Part shown: in pieces, positions 23,301-33,901 of the stretch | How positions within the stretch are numbered: position 1 is the stretch's first letter | Layout of the letters: each line of letters opens with the position of its first letter | Source: Ornithodoros turicata | Taxonomy: Eukaryota; Arthropoda; Arachnida; Ixodida; Argasidae | Reading direction: 5' to 3' | Assembly: GCF_037126465.1 (NCBI RefSeq) | Contig: NC_088202.1 | Span: 102,765,962 to 102,829,961, forward strand | DNA length: 64,000 nt | Made by a program: the position numbers and the translations under genes | The notes under the pieces: model-generated | Told to the model about the DNA's origin: nothing | Databases searched by the model: none | What the model saw: only the letters and a program-made list of their open reading frames with translations

Positions 23301-26300
23301 ATGGAAGGGCTCAAAACGAAATACGTCAGGAGCAGTTGAAATTAAGACTACAAGCCCTGGGATACATTCGCACAGAAAATACGAGCGCAGCATGCAGTCC
23401 TGGTGTGCAAGAGAGCTTCCAATCTTGCGGGTCCAGAAAAGCTGCTTCCCTTGGCTGACAGTCTGCTACGCCGTGCCACTAGTCGCACAATAGTGAACTG
23501 CGCGCCTTCTTTTCCTTTATTTCTTTCTGTGGTTGTGTTTGGCGATGCCCGTTTCGCGTCTGATGCGACTCCTCACCTTGGTTCCTTCCGTGCCAACACA
23601 AGTGTTCCCCTGATTTGCATGGGCGTTCCCAGGATTTTTTCCAAGGGGGGACAAAGTGCTTCCGGAGGGGGGGGGGGGGCGTGCAAACCCCCATCCCCCA
23701 CCAATTTTTTTCTGGAGGTGGACATTGCACGCTCTGTGGGTGTCCAGAGGTTCCTATAATGACATCTGAGAAGAATCATTACTACATATGACTAAATAGT
23801 AGGGGTGTGCGAATTCGAATATTTTAAGCCGAATCGAATATCGAATCGAATTGGGGGGAAATTCCGAATATCGAATATTCGTGCAAAATTTACAATATGT
23901 GACTTTCGCACTAAAAGTTTCCATTTTGTAGCTCATGGCTTTAGTGTAATTTTTCTGGCATTAACTGTCACAAGAGAGACACGCAATTCTTCTGTTTAAA
24001 GCCCCTGCTCTTTAATTTTACATGAGAGTGCTTCCTGCTTTTCAGGTGAGCCTACACTTACTGGAGTACTGGAGTGGTTACCTTCATTTCAAAATTTTAT
24101 GCCAGGCAGTAGCACGTTATACGGATGAGGCTGTAATTCTTTCAGACAACCACAGGCCATTTGTTAATCAAACGAATTGGCATCCTGCCTCAGCTTTGCC
24201 ATGAACACCTTTTAGTTTCTTTGCACTCGCCCTAGGAAGTTGCACTACTGAAGTTTTAGACGTAAAGGACATCTTTACGACACCCTTCTTGCTCATGGAC
24301 TGTAGTCATTATTCGAGAGTCCTAACTTTTTAACAACAACCTCACGGACATCAAGTCAAAGTCCCTCATCGGCACCACTAAACTGCATGTGGGAGGGGCG
24401 CCACCCCTTCCACTGACGATGTCTACAAAACTAACTTTGGATAACGTTATCTTAAACTAAACACCGTCCCGCCTGTGTTGATCCTGCAGCAAGGGCAATT
24501 TCGTAAAGCAGGCTTCACCTCATGCACAGAAGCATCAGGTGAAGCCCCCTTTCGCGTTGTGTCGTTCATATTTGTGGAATAGTCGAATATTCGAAAAATC
24601 GAATATTGGATATTCGATTCGCGAATCGAATAGTTCGAGCGTTTGATATTCGATTCGAATTCGAGAATTTGAATATTCGCCCCCCCTTGCCCCCGTCTCG
24701 GTACGCCCATGCTGATTTGACATCACAACACACCAGACGGTAGAGATCAGTTCACACCAGATGGTAGAGATCGCTGCCGCTCCCTGCACTCTTTTAGACG
24801 AATTTTCTCAGGAAATGCACGCTTCCCAAAGAGGAAATATTCTGTGTGACAATAGCTGGCATACCTATCCCTACATTTTTTTAAATTCCGTGTTAGCGCC
24901 GCGAAGCAATGTGGGTATGAGCGGTGTACAGATGTGGACAGATGGAGAGAGGACAGCAGGAAGGAGTGGGGGACAGGGGGGTTAGTATGCGTCCTGGGCC
25001 GACTTCAGGGGGAACTGTGCCGACATTCGTCTGGAAAGACTTCGGAAAAGCAAGGGAAAACCTCAGACAGCACAGCCGGTGGTAGGATTCGAACCAACTG
25101 CCTCCCAGTCTTCAGTGCAACCTTGGCTACCACCAACGAGCGGGACGCCTTGACCCGTTCGGCCACGCCGCTGGTAGCTATACCTATATGAATGCCTGAA
25201 TACCTATATGACAATATATCGTCATATCACACAATAAAAAAAATATATGTTCCAGGTGCCTTCCATAGTCCTTTCAAATGCAAACGGATAAAGCAAAAGG
25301 ACAGGGGTTGGATAAAAGCATTTTTTGTTGTAAACCACTCATATTACAGAAGCAAGTTTATGTTCGTCCCTAGTTCCATGCATTCACAGTGTATATCTCA
25401 TATCCACGAGTTGCACATAGGACACAAGAAGGACATAGGACAGAGACAGTCCATGAATAGTGAGAGGCTCCATGAAAACCACTGTTGTTCACCTTTGTAA
25501 GGGTGCACTTGATTTGGCGAGTTTAAGGCAAGCGAATTGTCCTCCTGTAGCTGGAAGGAGAATGACGCCACGATCGACACGAGCTGAGCAAAGAAGTTGG
25601 CCAAGGCAGGACAGTCGTGGAATACGACATAGCGGTCTTGGCGGTTCACAAAGTACTGGTCGCCCAAGTTGGCCCTGCACATGGTACGCACATGCTATAA
25701 AGCTGCAAGAGGAAGAAGGTAACACAAAAACATCCCAACAAACAATATCATTAAATGGACGAAGGAAGGGGCAGGAGAGAGCAACTTAATGGCATTCTGC
25801 TTTCGCAAAGAGGGTGTTCCATGCTAAAGTATGCCACAGGAATCCTTGTGTGAACGTAAAATTTGTTCTGCACAATTTGATGTACATCAAATAAAGCTGA
25901 TTCCTCTCAAGTTCATTTGGAACTTGCATCAGTTCAAGGGTTTAATTGCTCAGGGGACCAGGCGCCATAAAAAAGTGTTGGGGATTTGAAATCTCGGATT
26001 TCATTTAAATCTGGATTTCAATCCACAACAGAGACTGGTAGGTTTGATTTAGATTTGATTGGTGGCTTCATTTAAACAGGATTTGGATTTGGATTGAATC
26101 ACATTTTTGCTTAGGGATTTATATTTGGATTGAATCACATTTTTTCTCGAAGAATTGGATTTAGGTTTGGTTTTACATCATTTGCCATTCATATATCAGG
26201 CTATATGCATAAGTGATGTACATGCTAGCGCGACCGTGGCCACTTGCTCCATCTCTGGCTGCCTCTGCTATATTTTGTAATGTAATGCCAGCAGTAAATC

Positions 26301-29300
26301 CAATACACTTCAATATTTGGCAAATAGGCCACTGAGAAAACCTCAGCGACTCTTCATAGGATAAAAGGTTGTTCTTCGGCGGTACTGCCCCAACACTGCA
26401 ACGATGGTCTATAATTTATGCAACTGTTAGGAATTTGTGTTAGTAATTAGGTATTTTGTATAAAAATCCAAGCTTCGAAAACTGCAGTCGATTCTGAAGC
26501 CATTCCACAGCTGCACAGCAGTGTTCACCAGCACTTCCGGACTTGTGATGGATTTGAAAAATTCAGATTTAAAAGGGATTTGATTTGGTGTGTCAAAAAA
26601 AAATCTGGATTTAAAGTGATTTGACTTACCAGAATAAATTTAAATCCGGACTCGATTTGGATTTGATTTAGCGCCTTCCGCAAACGGCAGATTTGATTCA
26701 AACCCGATTTGTTTCCTCAAATCTCCAACACTGGAGTGCATGTGCTCATACAGCATGCATAAGGTTCTTCGTTTTCTGGTTAAACCTGATTTTTCACAAT
26801 AGTTCCCCCTCCCCCCCCCCCTCCGAATGAGTTTTCAAGAGTTTGGGTAAAACTCGATATCTACCCGAAATGCTCGCGGTCCTTCAACCTGTCGTTCTCG
26901 GTAAACCGTCGGAAAAGTGAATCATAATATCGGCAAAGACAACCTATTTGTTCTCCTCTAATAATCCCCTCCTGCAGAAGTGAAAGAGGAACTTTTGTGG
27001 GGCTCGAGCAAGTGTTTGAATACGACAATCATTCACTGCCCCAGTTACAAGCGGAATATAAAGATACTTGTTTCTCGTCCACGTGTAAAGCAATGGCTTG
27101 TTTCATATGGGCGATTTCATTTCAATTCAGGCAGGGCCCCAACCTTTGGGTCCTCAATTTTCTTCGTTAATTTTTATATGATAGCCACATGTGTGGCATG
27201 AACGTTGGCGGTGGCCCGGCTTTCCGGAACGAAGCGGTTCGCAAGATCAAAAATCAATAAGTGGGTAAGCGAGAACGCCGGATTCTCGCGAATGCGTTTT
27301 TCGGCTACTTTCAAGCGCAGTATTTCCTTGTCCGTAGCCTACGTCACTCTGACCTTTTTGCGACAACATTACTGGGTCATGGGCTATGGCTGTGAGTGAT
27401 ATCTTTTCCCAGGGACCCCTGGAAGACCTTACAAAAAGGACACAAAAACGCTTCCCGTGCGTTATTGCGCATATTTTGTTACCGTACCTGTGCGATTCAC
27501 TTTCGCGGTAACCCGATAAAATGCATATCAAACGAAAGCTTGTTGTACGCTCTTTCTAATGGTATGCAGAGCAAATTTATTAATCGCGCTTTTTGTGGGG
27601 AAATCGCGTCTGAATTGACATAGGTCGACACGTTTTGTCGAAGTTGTCCAAGCATTCGCGTAAAAACCCCATGTTCTATTCGAAAAAGAAAAATTGTGCC
27701 TCAAGGTGGATGCTTTTTCTTGCTTTTGACGCAAAATTTCCCTCTGGTAAGCGCTCACAGGCCGAGTTACGGCCGTTGGGATCGACCCTACCACGCTAGG
27801 CTCGTGCGAACTGCCGCGCCACCGTATCGCTTGCCGGGCTTCGGCGCGCGAATTCTTCACGCAAACCTAAACGATTGCTGCACAAGTCGAAGTTGGAATT
27901 GTTATACTGTTGGAAGTTATATGTTTGAATAAGATACATTTATTGGTAAAAAATAAAAAAGAGATAAAACCGGGCAGAAATTACGGCAGCGATACCTAAC
28001 TTATGAATACCACTGACGAACGGGGAATTCAGATGGTGCTATGTATGCGGCGTTAAAAAGAAGAAAAAAAAAAGGAAACGTGTATTCGCAACCAGAGACG
28101 GACAGCAGTGTGGACCACACTGTTGTGGAAGGTCGTTTTCATTAGTGTGGCCCCACCGGGTCCCTCTGCGGCGGAAACAACCGAGGTACAGTAACAAAAC
28201 TGACCTTGTCGTAAGATTTGGAAGGATTTAGATAAGCGAAGCGTGGGAACCGCAGTTCGTCATTTTTGCTTTCGAGTTTGCACAAGCCACACATAAGTAT
28301 CTCAATTGTGAGTGTCAGCTGTAGTGACCCATCCATGGCTGCCAGGATCTACAGCAGCGACCGTGTTTATTGCGCAGATTATGGTCGCCGACACAAGAAA
28401 CGCATCTCAAAGCAGAGTGACTTTGTGAGTGTTTCTCGTTTGGACATGACAGCGCTGAAGAGAGTCCTGGACCCAGCGGTCGCCAGCAACGTGGCCGAGG
28501 ACGACCAGCTGTGCAGGAACTGTTTCAGGTATTTTTGCGACGTCATAAGTGACATGCCCAGTGAAGCTCATTCTTCGGCGCGTGACAGCGAATATGTTGA
28601 GCCCGAAGAGATCATCGAAGATATCAACGAACAGATCTCCTCTACCGATATTGATGTAACCCCTTTAAGACATTGGGGTCCTTGAAGGGAAAAAGCATAG
28701 AGGCTTATGTTTCTCGCAAGCATGCTCAAGTAACATCAGCAATCAGCAGATCTGTGCGCCCCAAAATCGGTGATGCGTACGGTGTGGACGAACCACGTGA
28801 ATCGGCAGTGGAGTGCAAGTACTGCCCGGGCCTTCTAGAAAGCGTTGCCAAAGCATACGAGAAATGTACCTCACAGCAGGCCAGATGTCAACTTCTAACG
28901 CTCTTGCCGGACACGATCAGCAAAAGAGAAACAATGACTTTGGTACCAGGAGCCACGAAATACGTCATTGATAAGGCAAGACGCATTAGGCGATCGGAAG
29001 GTGTTTGGGCCGTGCCAGATCCATGCGCTGGGCACCCGCTTAGTGAGGCTGAAGTTGCGACGGCACTGAAATACTACCTGGATGACGAACTAGACTGTTC
29101 TGTGCAAAGTCCGAATAAGAAGGACGTTGTTCACACTTTGAGAAACGGCCAAAAGGAATCGGTAGTGAAAAGATCTATGACTCGCTCAATACGTGAGACA
29201 TACAGCATTTTTAAAAAAGACCATCCGGAAATAAAGCTAGCTGTGACCAAGTTCTACTCCCTACGACCAAAATGGGTTCGAATGGCACCTTACCAGTTGC

Positions 29301-32300
29301 AGTGTCTGTGTACCTACTGCGCCAACTACGAACTTCTTATAATCGCAGCGAACAGCGTTTCTGCAACAAAGTTATGCAAAGAAACGATTACAAGTTTGTG
29401 TGTGTGTGACCCCACCAGCGAAGCGTGCCTTTTTCGGGAGTGCAGGGGGTGCGCTGAGGCTAAGCGCATAACCCTGAGGAAACTAGAGATTTCTGCGGAA
29501 TGTGAAGTTGTGGTGGCGATGTGGGAGTCTGGTGACCTCATCAGGAAGATCATGAGCGGGCGCGCATTTCTGAAAGAGATACGCAAGTGGGCCTCATTGT
29601 ACGTAAAGCACGAGCACGTTCACAACATCCAGAGGAAGGCAATCTGGACCGAAAAGCAGTTCGCAATGTTGAGACACATCGTTCTACACTTCGACTTTGC
29701 TGAGAACTGGACAGTGAACTTGCCAAATGAAGTGCAGGGCCACTATTGGCAGAGAAGCCAAGTGTCTATCTTCACGTGTGTGGTTAAAGCACAGAACGCC
29801 ACACTAAGCATGGCGACCGTGAGCGACGACTTACGGCATGACACATCCCATGCGCTGCTTGCTTTGAAGCAAATAGTAGAAACGCTCGAGGACATTCTCC
29901 CCATATTTACAAAGATCGTGCACATATCTGACGGTGCTGCAGCGCATTTGAAGAACAGATATCAGGTGCACGAAATGCGCTCTAATAGCCTGCTGACCCG
30001 CTGGATATTCTCTGCGAGTGGGCATGGGAAAAATGGCACGGCACCATCGGAGGTCCTTCTTGCACGAACAATGAATGAAGTCAGCATCCCGCATTAATAT
30101 CTGCCCTCTGTGTATCTTAAAATTGAGAGAAGTTTACTCTGGTCCTGATTTCCATGTACTGTACCATAATTTGTCATCGTTGTTTCTGCCTTTTCGCTTT
30201 TTGAACCAATCAATGAATCTGATTCAAATACCATTTACAACTTCAAATTGTGTCTTAATCCATTCAAGCCATCGATTACTATGCGTGAAGAATTCGCGCG
30301 CCGAAGCCCGGCAAGCGATACGGTGGCGCGTCAGTGCGCACGAGCCTGGCGGAGTAGGGTCGATCCCAACGGCCGTAACTCGGCCTGTGAGCGCTTACCA
30401 GAGGGAAATTTTGCGTCAAAAGCAAGAAAAAGCATCCACCTTGAGGCACAATTTTTCTTTTTCGAATAGAACATGGGGTTTTTACGCGAACGCTTGGCCA
30501 ACTTCGACAAAACGTGTCGACCTATGTCAATTCAGACGTGATTTCCCCACAAAAAGAACGATGAAGAAATTTGCACTGCATACCATTAGAAAGAGCGTAC
30601 AACAAGCTTTCGTTTGATATGCATTTTATCGGGTTACCGCGAAAGTGAATCGCACAGGTACGGTAACAAAATATGCGCAATAATGCACGGGAAGCGTTTT
30701 TGTGTCCTTTTTGTAAGGTCTTCCAGGGGTCCCTGGGAAAAGATATCACTCACAGCCATAGCCCATGACCCAGTAATGCTGTCGCAAAAAGGTCAGAGTG
30801 ACATAGGCTACGGACAAGGAAATACTGCGCTTCAAAGTAGCCGAAAAACGCATTCGCGAGAATCCGGCGTTCTCGCTTACCCACTTATTGATTTTTTATC
30901 TAGCGAACCGCTTCGTTCCAGAAAGCCGGGCCACCGCCAATGTTCATGCCACACATGTGGCTATCATATAAAAATTAACGAAGAAAATTGAGGACCCAAA
31001 GGTTGGGGCCCTGCCTGAATTGAAATGAAATCGCCCATATGGCTTTCGTTTCACCCGAAAATTCCCCGATGACATATCAAATAGAGATCGTAGCACCCGA
31101 TTTCTCTCCAAATTCTCGTGTGTAAATAGCGGCCGATTTTTACCCCCCGAATTTGAAAAATCATAAAACCCGAAAACGAAGAACCCTAAGCATGCACAAG
31201 TGTTTACAGAACTTCTTTCATAGTGTATGTGGTGCACAACCACATATCATCACATACAACAGCATCAGAAATTCACATCAAGAAAGGGTACCCGCTAAGC
31301 ATGAGTGTATCGTCGAAGAGGTAGACCTTGAGGTGTGTGAGGCCCACCACCTCATTCCAGCGAGCAGGCAGCAGCCATCGCAGGGGCCCACGGAGAAGAG
31401 GGCTGTGGTACAACGACACCCGCATGCACCCCTGACCGGGACCAGGAATGTTCCGGCCAAACTCCCGTACTAGAGGCACAAGGAGTGACCTAGAACTCTG
31501 ATCACCTCCACGCGAACCTCTGGTGCAATCCAGGAGCCAGTGGACTTTCACCTGGCGATGACGCGCAGCTTCTGCGACACATTTTACCTAGGGAGGGAAA
31601 GCAGTGTACGTATGGCTTTGTTGGTAATCTTTAAGTGATCAATGGCTTTTTTATGCCACGTGTTGCCGCTGCTCCTAGCCTACAACACGAAACACGTAGC
31701 AAACTGCACGGTGCGTAGGGTTGCCACCTTTGCTGTCAGCAAATGCCAAACACCAGGGGGAAATGACGCTGTTGTTGTTGGCAGTAAAATGATCCCCTCA
31801 ACGCATGCGAAGCTCGTCAACAAAATGGTGACAGTATTTTTTTCTATATGTACAGTAGGTACCTCATATGAAAGTGTTCAAAAGGCACTGATTTTTTTAA
31901 GGGTTGCTTTATTGCACTGGGCTTTACAAGCTCTTTTAAGGCGCAACAGTAGAACGTAGAACACATAGCATTCTATTCGGCTGAACTGGAACCTTTTTCC
32001 AAATGTTTAAAAATTTATACATTTAATTTTGCTGCCTCCAGGCAGTGGTTTCCCAATGTACTCATGAGACTCGCTCGTTATTAGGAATTAGATAGCGTGT
32101 TAGTTTTGCAACTTCTGACTTTCTTACAGTGCAGTAGCAAGCGCTATGCAGTGGGCTTTGTATACATAGCCCTTTGAATCAATATCATGCATGAAATGTT
32201 TTTTTTAACCAAAAGTTACCTAGTTATTTCAGCCTGCAAATAACTGGGCAGGCGGAAAACCAGTACGTAGTTGATGCAGGGGCGGATCCAGACCCTCACT

Positions 32301-33901
32301 TTTGGGGGAGTTTCTTTGTCGAGGCCCGTAACTGTGGAGGGGAGAGAGGGAAAACTAATCTGTAACCTAGCGTATGGGGTGGGGGATGCAATCGCCCAAT
32401 CGCCCACCCCCTGGATCCGCCACTGAGTCGATGGTAGCCAAGACATGCTGAAAGGCAAGACAAGCAGGAAGGACCCTGATTGGCCGGCTGGAATGCATAA
32501 CACTGCACTTTTATCGGTCCAGTCAACTTCATTTGCATTGTGCTCAGTGCTGTGTGAAGTATCTCAAACTATGGGTTCTATGGGGAGCTGTTACTGTTGG
32601 GCCCTGCCACGCCGCCCTCTATTTTTTGCCCTGTCTTGCATTCGATGAAGTCGATTTTAAGGGACCGTATCAAATGCTTGAGACTTGAAAGCTGAGTGCT
32701 GGGTACAGAGGGTTCTAATAATAGATATGATGTGTCCTCTACAGTATGTTCATGCTGCTCAAAGTAGCTTTGATTGCTCATTTTAGCTATCGTTCAATCG
32801 TGGGTGACGATGACGCAAATGAAAAACTCGTAAAAGTCGTAAGGTTTTTACCCTGACTTCGCCAATTTCCAAACATTTTATATCCAGATTACACCTTCAC
32901 CCAGACACTGAACGCAAGCCTTGAATTTCCGAACTCTTCGGATAAAACCCGGACAGATGGCAACCCTAAACATGTGTGGCACCAGCAACATTGTGCTCAA
33001 TTCGGTAGGTTTTGGCAGTCAGCACATGCGTGTACATACCAGATCCTTTTCAAGTTCTCCAGTGCCAAGGTAGAGAGACGCTAGGATGATTCGGTGCTGG
33101 GCTTTTCTGGACAGCTCCTGAATGGATGACAACGATTCAACGATAAAATACCTTGAATAGAAGCGCATTGCAGGTCTTGCAGGACTATCATAGTCAAGCC
33201 ACAGGAAGCATTGATCCAATTTCAACCACCTCTGTTAATTTTGTCCCTTGTCTAAGTAATTTTTCACCAAGTTCATGTGCCACCAATTGCCCTCACATTG
33301 TCGACACCTGTGTGCTAATGTAAACATGAAAGACAGAAAAAGTGTAGACCTTTTTTTACTGAGATACACCACTTAAATGCATATGGGTCAAGATTTTTGT
33401 GAATTTGTACTTTTGTTTCCACGCAATGACAGCGTCTGCAAAAAAATGTGTAGTAAAACTCTGCCAATGGACTGTTGTACTGCAAAGTTCGAGGTGATCG
33501 AGTTGGACATTGTCTTGCCCTTTTTGTGGCATTATATTTGTAGCTCACCCTGTAAATGCAAACGATTTCCTATTGTACTGTTTCTCTTGAGGAGCGGTGA
33601 CTTCTAACTGCGGTTTTAAATTTCTGAACTTTTTCATTCACTCATACTGGTAACGCCTTGCTACCTCATGTGTTTTGCTTGCTCCGCAATGTAGCTCAGC
33701 TTGCCCTTTTTTTGTGATTCCTTTGATGTCAGAGTAAGACATATTCTGACTGAAGACATATTTGCTGAATACAATGCTGCCACTTGCCTTAAGGAGCTCG
33801 TAGTACTGTGTAGGTTCATGCAGCACCGTAATGCTCTTCCCAGGGACTGCAAAGCCTGGACCCATTCCCCAGAGCCAACGAAATTCTTCCATGGCAAAGG
33901 A
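17328..33901 (-). CDS. PGS1: CDP-diacylglycerol-glycerol-3-phosphate 3-phosphatidyltransferase (PGP synthase), mitochondrial
   Basis: Makes phosphatidylglycerophosphate from CDP-diacylglycerol and glycerol-3-phosphate, the committed step to cardiolipin at the mitochondrial inner membrane. Nine exons in coding order: 33901-33788, 33117-33040, 31587-31292, 25674-25493, 19877-19723, 19648-19505, 18145-17926, 17617-17535 and 17447-17328 (stop TAG). Phases join exactly to 1,392 bp (463 residues). It is a phospholipase D superfamily enzyme with two HKD motifs: THLKVYLFD...SGANLGD in exons 3-4, and FHSKGLWYQ...IGSPNFG-HRS-HRDLEAQ in exons 7-8. The C-terminus VTPLLRNLF matches the family end. The first listed exon starts in phase 0 at SFAMEEFRWLW, so roughly 15-90 upstream residues, including the targeting peptide, are missing; human PGS1 is 556 residues. 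A Met at 33892 in a good GCCATGG context is an alternative start. Intron 1 uses a GC donor. Introns hold many transposons. Confidence 0.95.
18210..19500. other. PGS1 intron with a partial TTAA-MITE copy
   Basis: Intron sequence between exons starting at 19648 and 18145. 19024-19330 is an inverted partial copy of the 15221-15877 element (AGAGGCACTAAAATGCAAAA end). An end of the CTCTAAAAACAG family is seen near 19386-19425. The open frame at 18163-18531 has no recognised domain. Confidence 0.5.
20090..21010. mobile_element. Foldback element in PGS1 intron 4
   Basis: The segment 20130-20200 (GAATTTCGTTTTTGCAGTTG ... GAAAGTATGCAACT) recurs as its reverse complement at 20877-20945, extending with less similarity to about 21005. 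The spacer is about 680 bp with no coding content. A separate strong hairpin (20763-20860) lies in the right half. Confidence 0.65.
20763..20860. repeat. Near-perfect hairpin, about 46-bp arms
   Basis: TAGAAACAGCGCAGGAGGCA... is followed, after a central CACATGTG, by its reverse complement ending ...TGCCTCCTGCGTTGTTTCAT. Only two or three mismatches across about 46 bp arms and almost no loop. Confidence 0.85.
21047..22050. mobile_element. TTAA-flanked element (piggyBac-like by target site)
   Basis: Left TTAAAGGGACAGTCTCGTAC and right GTACGAGACCCCTTTAA are inverted with a small indel. TTAA occurs at both ends (21047-21050 and 22047-22050). The 1,004-bp interior shows no complete transposase frame. 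It is a different family from 15221-15877 but has the same target. Confidence 0.7.
22179..22297. repeat. Perfect hairpin, about 48-bp arms
   Basis: TGACAAAGATGCAACCCGAG... through CAACAATT is repeated in reverse complement after a loop of about 17 nt (TCCTCAGTAAGGAGTAA). I see no mismatches in the arms. It could be a recent foldback or a small-RNA precursor. Confidence 0.88.
22851..23214. mobile_element. MITE with TATAGTTAGGGYCCTGTGTTTT ends
   Basis: Left CTATAGTTAGGGCCCTGTGT and right ACACAGGACCCTAACTATAG are inverted repeats about 364 bp apart. Inner sequence includes an AAACCCGAAAAC block resembling the ends near 26757 and 31190. Confidence 0.75.
23802..24706. mobile_element. Inverted-repeat element with GAATTCGAATATTCG-rich ends
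   Basis: The ends (GGGTGTGCGAATTCGAATAT at 23802; ATTCGAATTCGAGAATTTGAATATTCGCCCC near 24690) are approximate inverted repeats made of TCGAATATTCGA palindromes. The interior is noncoding. Confidence 0.55.
24888..25175 (-). mobile_element. tRNA-derived SINE, best copy
   Basis: Reading the - strand from about 25175: A box TGGCCGAACGG (25165-25155), then B box GGTTCGAATCC (25095-25085), the internal polymerase III promoter of a tRNA-like head. A body of about 130 bp follows (TGCTGTCTGAGGTTTTCCC, TGTCGGCACAGTTCCCCC, AGTCGGCCCAGGACG) and a tail shared with the copy at 62832-63066. It is not a tRNA gene: the arms do not complete a cloverleaf and the body is dispersed. Confidence 0.85.
25973..26731. 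mobile_element. Inverted-repeat element, AGTGTTGGGGATTTGA ends
   Basis: AGTGTTGGGGATTTGA near 25973 and TCAAATCTCCAACACT near 26716 are inverted. The sequence between is rich in GGATTTGATTT-like words. The length of about 760 bp and the CAGTGTTGG-like ends suggest a hAT MITE, but no 8-bp target duplication is clear. Confidence 0.55.
27105..27863. repeat. Left long terminal inverted repeat
   Basis: Reverse-complement partner of 30283-31040. Similarity breaks off exactly at ...CTTCACGCA on the inner side and at CATATGGG on the outer side. Open frames inside it are mirrored in the other arm and are not genes. Confidence 0.88.
28335..30097 (+). pseudogene. Broken transposase-like gene of the long-TIR element
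   Basis: The first segment (ATG 28335, good context, to TGA 28685, 116 codons) is Cys-rich: YCADYGRRHKK and DDQLCRNCFRYFC look like a zinc-binding module. The second segment runs in another frame to TAA 30097; translation is continuous across if one base is removed or added in the C run at about 28659-28663, so I read a one-base frameshift. The second part has further Cys pairs (ECKYC, CLCTYC) and then a possible RNase-H-like core: HFDFAENW (Asp codon 29693), ISDGAAAHLKNRY (Asp codon 29930) and SGHGKNG near 30020. I recall a widespread, unclassified invertebrate family with DFAEN, D-S/G and GHGKG-x-DG-x-GG motifs. Here the protein ends soon after GHGKNG without the last acidic motif, so it is probably also 3'-truncated. 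Transposase function is inference. Confidence 0.7.
30283..31040. repeat. Right long terminal inverted repeat
   Basis: Reverse-complement partner of 27105-27863. The few differences (for example T/C near 30918 and small substitutions near 30550) are substitutions rather than large indels. Confidence 0.88.
31717..32967. mobile_element. Possible element with AGGGTTGCCA ends
   Basis: TAGGGTTGCCACC near 31718 and GATGGCAACCCTAAA near 32957 are inverted, 1.25 kb apart, in a PGS1 intron. A hAT MITE (32277-32425) lies within. Only the very ends match, so confidence is low. Confidence 0.35.
32277..32425. mobile_element. hAT-type MITE, CAGGGGCGGATCCAG ends
   Basis: The 149-bp element begins CAGGGGCGGATCCAGA and ends CTGGATCCGCCACTG. 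It is flanked by 8-bp duplications AGTTGATG (32269-32276) and AGTCGATG (32426-32433) with one mismatch. A second family member lies at 47100-47200. Confidence 0.88.
33786..33787 (-). other. PGS1: GC splice donor of PGS1 intron 1
   Basis: After CTT AAG the - strand reads GCAAGT, while the next exon follows a CAG acceptor at 33118-33120. Using GC-AG joins ELLK to ELSRKAQHR in frame, matching the family. No GT in range preserves the frame. The strong AAG|GCAAGT context is what GC donors usually show. Confidence 0.8.

Larger units (their letters stand above)
27105..31040. mobile_element. 3.9-kb DNA transposon with about 759-bp terminal inverted repeats, unclassified
   Basis: 27105-27863 and 30283-31040 are inverted copies of one another, beginning CATATGGGCGATTTCA and ending at CGCGCGAATTCTTCACGC. 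By eye they are more than 95% identical along their whole length. Between them is 2.4 kb carrying a broken transposase-like gene (28335-30097). Long identical arms imply recent mobility or gene conversion. The arms contain a B-box-like GGTCGATCCC but no complete reading frame. No clear target duplication was found; both ends sit in ATGG/CCAT palindromic context. I cannot place it in a named superfamily from the sequence. It lies in a PGS1 intron. Confidence 0.85.
26753..31198. mobile_element. Outer MITE-like pair of ends enclosing the long-TIR transposon
   Basis: GCATAAGGTTCTTCGTTTTC near 26757 and GAAAACGAAGAACCCTAAGC near 31173 are inverted. They are followed inward by similar AAACCTGATTTTTCA-like sequence. 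They lie outside the 27105-31040 element, so this may be an older element split by that insertion, or the true outer ends of a larger one. Confidence 0.45.

Noticed and set aside
25080..25175. tRNA gene
   Set aside because: A and B boxes are present, but no complete cloverleaf; the body is a dispersed SINE.
27528..27860. 110-codon - strand frame, mirrored at 30283-30617
   Set aside because: It lies entirely within the inverted repeats of the transposon and is present in both arms because they are copies; no domain.
33637..33787. Extension of the PGS1 exon past LLK into ASGSIVFSKYVF
   Set aside because: Family similarity stops at LLK and resumes at ELSRKAQHR after the GC-AG intron; the extension is intron read-through.
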